NCBI GenBank assembly: GCA_029859485.1
Contig: JAOUDB010000128.1
Location: forward strand, 1 to 7,214
DNA: 7,214 bases
DNA from: Desulfuromonadales bacterium
GTDB taxonomy: Bacteria > Desulfobacterota > Desulfuromonadia > Desulfuromonadales > BM103
Direction of reading: 5' to 3'
This document shows positions 5,621-7,214 of this stretch, piece after piece. Position numbers and translations under genes: made by a program. How positions within the stretch are numbered: the stretch's first letter is position 1; every line of letters starts with the position of its first letter. The notes beneath the pieces are model-generated. The model made no database searches, was not told the DNA's origin, and worked only from the letters and a program-made list of their open reading frames with translations.

Positions 5621-5903
5621 ACATGTGAGACGAAAAACGGCTTATTCTTGATAGAGGTATTCAGTAAGCTAAAATTATGGCCACCAGGTTTCGATCCTTT
5701 TTGGCCTTTCTTGTAATGCAGGGTCAGCAATAATTTCGCATTTAGGTCAAAACCTCCCTTTGAATTAGTTGCAACAGGACTTGTGAGAATTTTTTGAGAT
5801 GCGTTTGCTATGACTCGTCGTTGTGGTTGTTTTTTACTAAATGTCAGGGTTTCTAGTGAACACTCCAAACGCGTCACTACTTTTCGTCAAAACAATGCGA
5901 GAG
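5621..5903 (+). repeat. Intergenic repeat element, copy D (expanded)
   Basis: The left arm (5621-5656) and AGGTATTCAGTAAGC (5655-5669) match copies B and C. The hairpin at 5679-5706 is degraded (GGCCA/TGGCC ends pair, the centre only partly). About 135 bases that copies B and C lack then follow (5707-5840), including another ACTTGTGAGA (5779-5788), the first ten bases of the left arm. After that come TCAGGGTTTCTAGTGAACAC (5844-5863) and the right arm TCAAAACAATGCGAGAG (5887-5903). A minus-strand open frame of 94 codons crosses it, but I treat it as noncoding because it has no ribosome site and its sequence follows the repeat. Confidence 0.75.
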
Positions 5904-5946
5904 ACTTTTAGTTAATAGCTACTCTTTTCTGCATAACCTGAGATTG

Positions 5947-5973
5947 AAGGCCCGATAACTGTCGGGCCTTTTT
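5947..5973 (+). terminator. Intrinsic terminator downstream of repeat copy D
   Basis: AAGGCCCGA-TAACTG-TCGGGCCTT gives a perfect 9-bp G+C-rich stem with a 6-base loop, followed directly by TTT (a TTTTT run counting the stem end). This is a textbook rho-independent terminator on the plus strand. The nearest upstream plus-strand gene ends more than 550 bases away and already has its own hairpin. The terminated transcript may therefore start inside the gap, for example at or after the CRP-like site or copy D. Confidence 0.75.
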
Positions 5974-6284
5974 GCGTCTGCTTTATGTGGAAACTTGTCA
6001 TTAGTGACAAAGTCGATGGGCCACAGTTTCCAGAACTCTTTGACAGTAAAGAAATGACGCGAATACAGACACTTGGCAAAGACTGTAAAAGTAGTGCTTT
6101 AGCTATGCAAAACGATTAAAGATGATGTCAATGAGTGATAATCGACCGAAAAAGGGAAACGTATTTCTGCATCGGGGACACACAAATTGTGTGTCCCCGA
6201 TAAGTTTCGAAGCAGTTTGTGGTACTTTTGTCAGAGTGGTTTTGATTCAAGTTGTGTTTTTATCACAGCAAAGCGGAGCGCATT
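5974..6284. other. Gap upstream of the phosphatase gene
   Basis: It contains the small inverted repeat TTGTCA-TTAG-TGACAA (5995-6010), the 12-mer CAGTTTCCAGAA (6024-6035) shared with 4101-4112, and the long palindrome at 6171-6201. On the minus strand an open stretch without a start codon reads VKEFWKLWPIDFVTNDKF; it shares FWKL with the similar stretch near 4100. No convincing promoter for the phosphatase was found. Confidence 0.45.
6171..6201. repeat. Long perfect palindrome of the GGGACACACA type
   Basis: ATCGGGGACACACA and its exact complement TGTGTGTCCCCGAT form a 14-bp stem around AAT. Palindromes with a GGGACACACA arm are, as I recall, dispersed in some Desulfuromonadales-like genomes near REP-associated tyrosine (Y1) transposases, so this may be a REP-like mobile repeat. 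There is no T-run on either side (AAGTTTCG right, GCAGAAAT left on the other strand), so an intrinsic terminator is less likely. Confidence 0.75.
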
Positions 6285-6926
6285 ATGAACTGCCGCAACA
6301 GACTTTTGCCTTTTCTGATCCTGCTGATATGCCTGCTGCTCTTGCCGTTTCCGGTCCATGCCCAACAAACACTCAGCGGCCAGGCGTTGATCGGGGCCAT
6401 CCAGCAGGGTGGTTACAACCTGTATTTTCGTCATGAAGCAACCGACTGGTCTCAACAGGACGCTGTTCAGCAAAGGGATGACTGGCAAAGCTGCGATGGA
6501 AGCAGGATTCGTCAGCTATCTGAACAGGGACGTCAAAATGCCAAAAGAGCAGGGCAGGCCATGCGAAGCCTGAATATACCGGTCAGTGAGGTTTTGGCCA
6601 GTCCCTATTGTCGAACCATGGAGACCGCTCGGCAACTGGGCCTGGGGGATGTCCAGCCAAGTGACGATGTGATTAATCTGCGGGTTGCCGAGTACTTTGG
6701 TGGGCGCGAAGCAGTCATTGCAACCGCCCGGGAACTCCTTTCCCGTCGGCCGGCTGCAGGAAGCAACCGGGTCATCGTCGCCCATGGCAACGTCGCTCGG
6801 GAGGCGACTCCGGTCTATCCCGGAGAAGGCGAGATGGTCATTTTCAAACCGGATGGCAAGGGGCAGTTCACCTTTGTCGGACGGATAACGCCTGATCGGT
6901 GGGCTGGGCTCAGTCAGGCCAATTGA
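6285..6926 (+). CDS. Secreted histidine phosphatase superfamily protein
   Basis: A 213-residue protein with a Sec signal peptide: hydrophobic LLPFLILLICLLLLPFPV, cleavage likely after VHA at residue 26. The mature domain has the phosphohistidine core: R49-H50 in LYFRHEATD, where the usual RHG is RHE; R110 in LASPYCRTMETA; acid candidate E136 in LRVAEYFGG; and the second histidine H167 in VIVAHGN. The spacing and LSEQGRQNAKRAGQAM helix fit small branch-1-like enzymes, so it probably hydrolyses a phosphoester in the periplasm; the substrate is unknown. I chose the ATG at 6285 because GGAG lies 6 bases upstream and the signal peptide starts there; the frame is open to 6252 without support. Codon use is more G+C-rich than in the preceding genes. 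It converges with the NHL gene, leaving 14 bases between stops. Confidence 0.9.
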   Translation: MNCRNRLLPFLILLICLLLLPFPVHAQQTLSGQALIGAIQQGGYNLYFRHEATDWSQQDAVQQRDDWQSCDGSRIRQLSEQGRQNAKRAGQAMRSLNIPVSEVLASPYCRTMETARQLGLGDVQPSDDVINLRVAEYFGGREAVIATARELLSRRPAAGSNRVIVAHGNVAREATPVYPGEGEMVIFKPDGKGQFTFVGRITPDRWAGLSQAN

Positions 6927-6940
6927 ATCGTTTCAGGTTG

Positions 6941-7214
6941 TTATTGGAGGAGGTAGCGGACGATTCGGTCGTTGCCGGAGTCGGATATCCAGACCTGGTT
7001 TCCCCGCACCTCGGCTCCTTCGGGGGTCGTCAACTTATAATCCCCCCGAGAGGCTTTGCCGTTGCCAAGTTGTAGCCTGAGCGTGCCGTCTGCGCCGATG
7101 AACTTGACCGAGTGTGTATTCTTGTCGGCGGCTATCAATGTACCGTCTTCCATCGTATCGAGATAACGCACACCGCGAAAACTATACTTTTCACGGCTCA
7201 GCTCGTCTTTGATG
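6941..7214 (-). CDS. NHL-repeat beta-propeller protein, C-terminal part (cut by window end)
   Basis: The last 90 codons of a longer gene. The frame is open through the window edge (IKDELSREKYSFRGVRYLD...), so the GTG at 7171 is internal and not a start. Two blade-like units are visible: FRGVRYLDTMEDGTLIAADK with HSVKFIGADG, and TPEGAEVRGNQVWISDSG with NDRIVRYLL. These match the NHL pattern of G-x-x-V, W/I-x-D-S/K-x-N/T-x-x-V/I-x-x-F/Y. Such propellers bind proteins, sugars or other ligands and are often periplasmic or surface-exposed, but the N-terminus that would show export is outside the window. The chain ends right after the last blade strand (RYLLQ), with no extra domain. Confidence 0.8.
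   Translation of the reverse strand, partial: IKDELSREKYSFRGVRYLDTMEDGTLIAADKNTHSVKFIGADGTLRLQLGNGKASRGDYKLTTPEGAEVRGNQVWISDSGNDRIVRYLLQ

Noticed and set aside
5593..5877. 94-codon minus-strand open frame across repeat copy D
   Set aside because: It has no ribosome site, its ends follow the repeat arms, and its sequence is low-complexity and K/N/S-rich. The parts shared with copies B and C are interrupted there, so it is better explained as open frame in repeat DNA.
2342..5903. Integron attC array as explanation of the repeats
   Set aside because: No GTTRRRY/RYYYAAC core pair is conserved at equivalent places in the copies, no intI gene is present, and the lipoprotein gene is inverted. I kept only the looser cassette-like description.
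2342..5903. CRISPR array
   Set aside because: The repeats are few, long, 0.8-1.6 kb apart and separated by genes, with no short regular spacers or cas genes.
6122..6436. 104-codon plus-strand open frame overlapping the phosphatase start
   Set aside because: It reads through the long palindrome and then out of frame through the phosphatase signal peptide. There is no ribosome site, and the phosphatase frame is far better supported.
1..7214. tRNA, rRNA or known riboswitch
   Set aside because: I saw no cloverleaf with a GTTCRA T-loop and CCA end, no rRNA core words and no recognisable riboswitch core on either strand.

Overview
The window looks like chromosomal DNA of a Gram-negative bacterium. 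The evidence is Sec signal peptides, a lipoprotein, periplasmic c-type haem motifs and a periplasmic histidine phosphatase. The mix of a multihaem cytochrome, an SLC13 permease with RCK domains and a GGGACACACA-type palindrome would suit Desulfuromonadales-like bacteria, but a gammaproteobacterium cannot be excluded. The taxonomic call is inference only.

Layout. Bases 1-344 hold a possible short frameshifted gene remnant on the minus strand. Bases 345-2186 (minus) are a complete SLC13/DASS-type permease with two central RCK_C domains. Bases 2187-6284 form a visibly more A+T-rich, loosely packed segment with three small exported or haem proteins: a c-type cytochrome with three CxxCH motifs (2577-3842, plus), a small lipoprotein of unknown function (4180-4665, minus) and a Rap1a/Tai-like periplasmic protein (5000-5395, plus). 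Bases 6285-6926 (plus) are a secreted histidine phosphatase. From 6941 to the window end (minus) is the C-terminal end of an NHL-repeat protein, convergent with the phosphatase.

The most unusual feature is a repeated intergenic element. A 27-28 base stem-loop of the form GGCCAcctgGATCA...GGTGGCC occurs at 2342, 3961, 4806 and 5679. In the last three copies it is embedded in a longer same-strand repeat, with a left arm starting ACTTGTGAGA, a middle block TCAGGGTTTCTAGT and a right arm TCAAAACAATGCGAGAG. Every gap in the A+T-rich segment holds one copy, so each of the three genes lies alone between two copies. This resembles an array of one-gene cassettes or a set of related mobile-element remnants. 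No attC core and no transposase gene is visible.

The genes do not form an operon: strands alternate and gaps are long. Four of the six genes encode exported or periplasmic proteins (cytochrome, lipoprotein, Rap1a-like, phosphatase), so the shared theme is the cell envelope rather than one pathway. Other signals are a strong hairpin plus T-run terminator at 5947-5973, a UUCG-loop hairpin after the Rap1a-like gene, a CRP/FNR-like palindrome at 5582-5597 with no obvious target gene, and a long perfect palindrome at 6171-6201.
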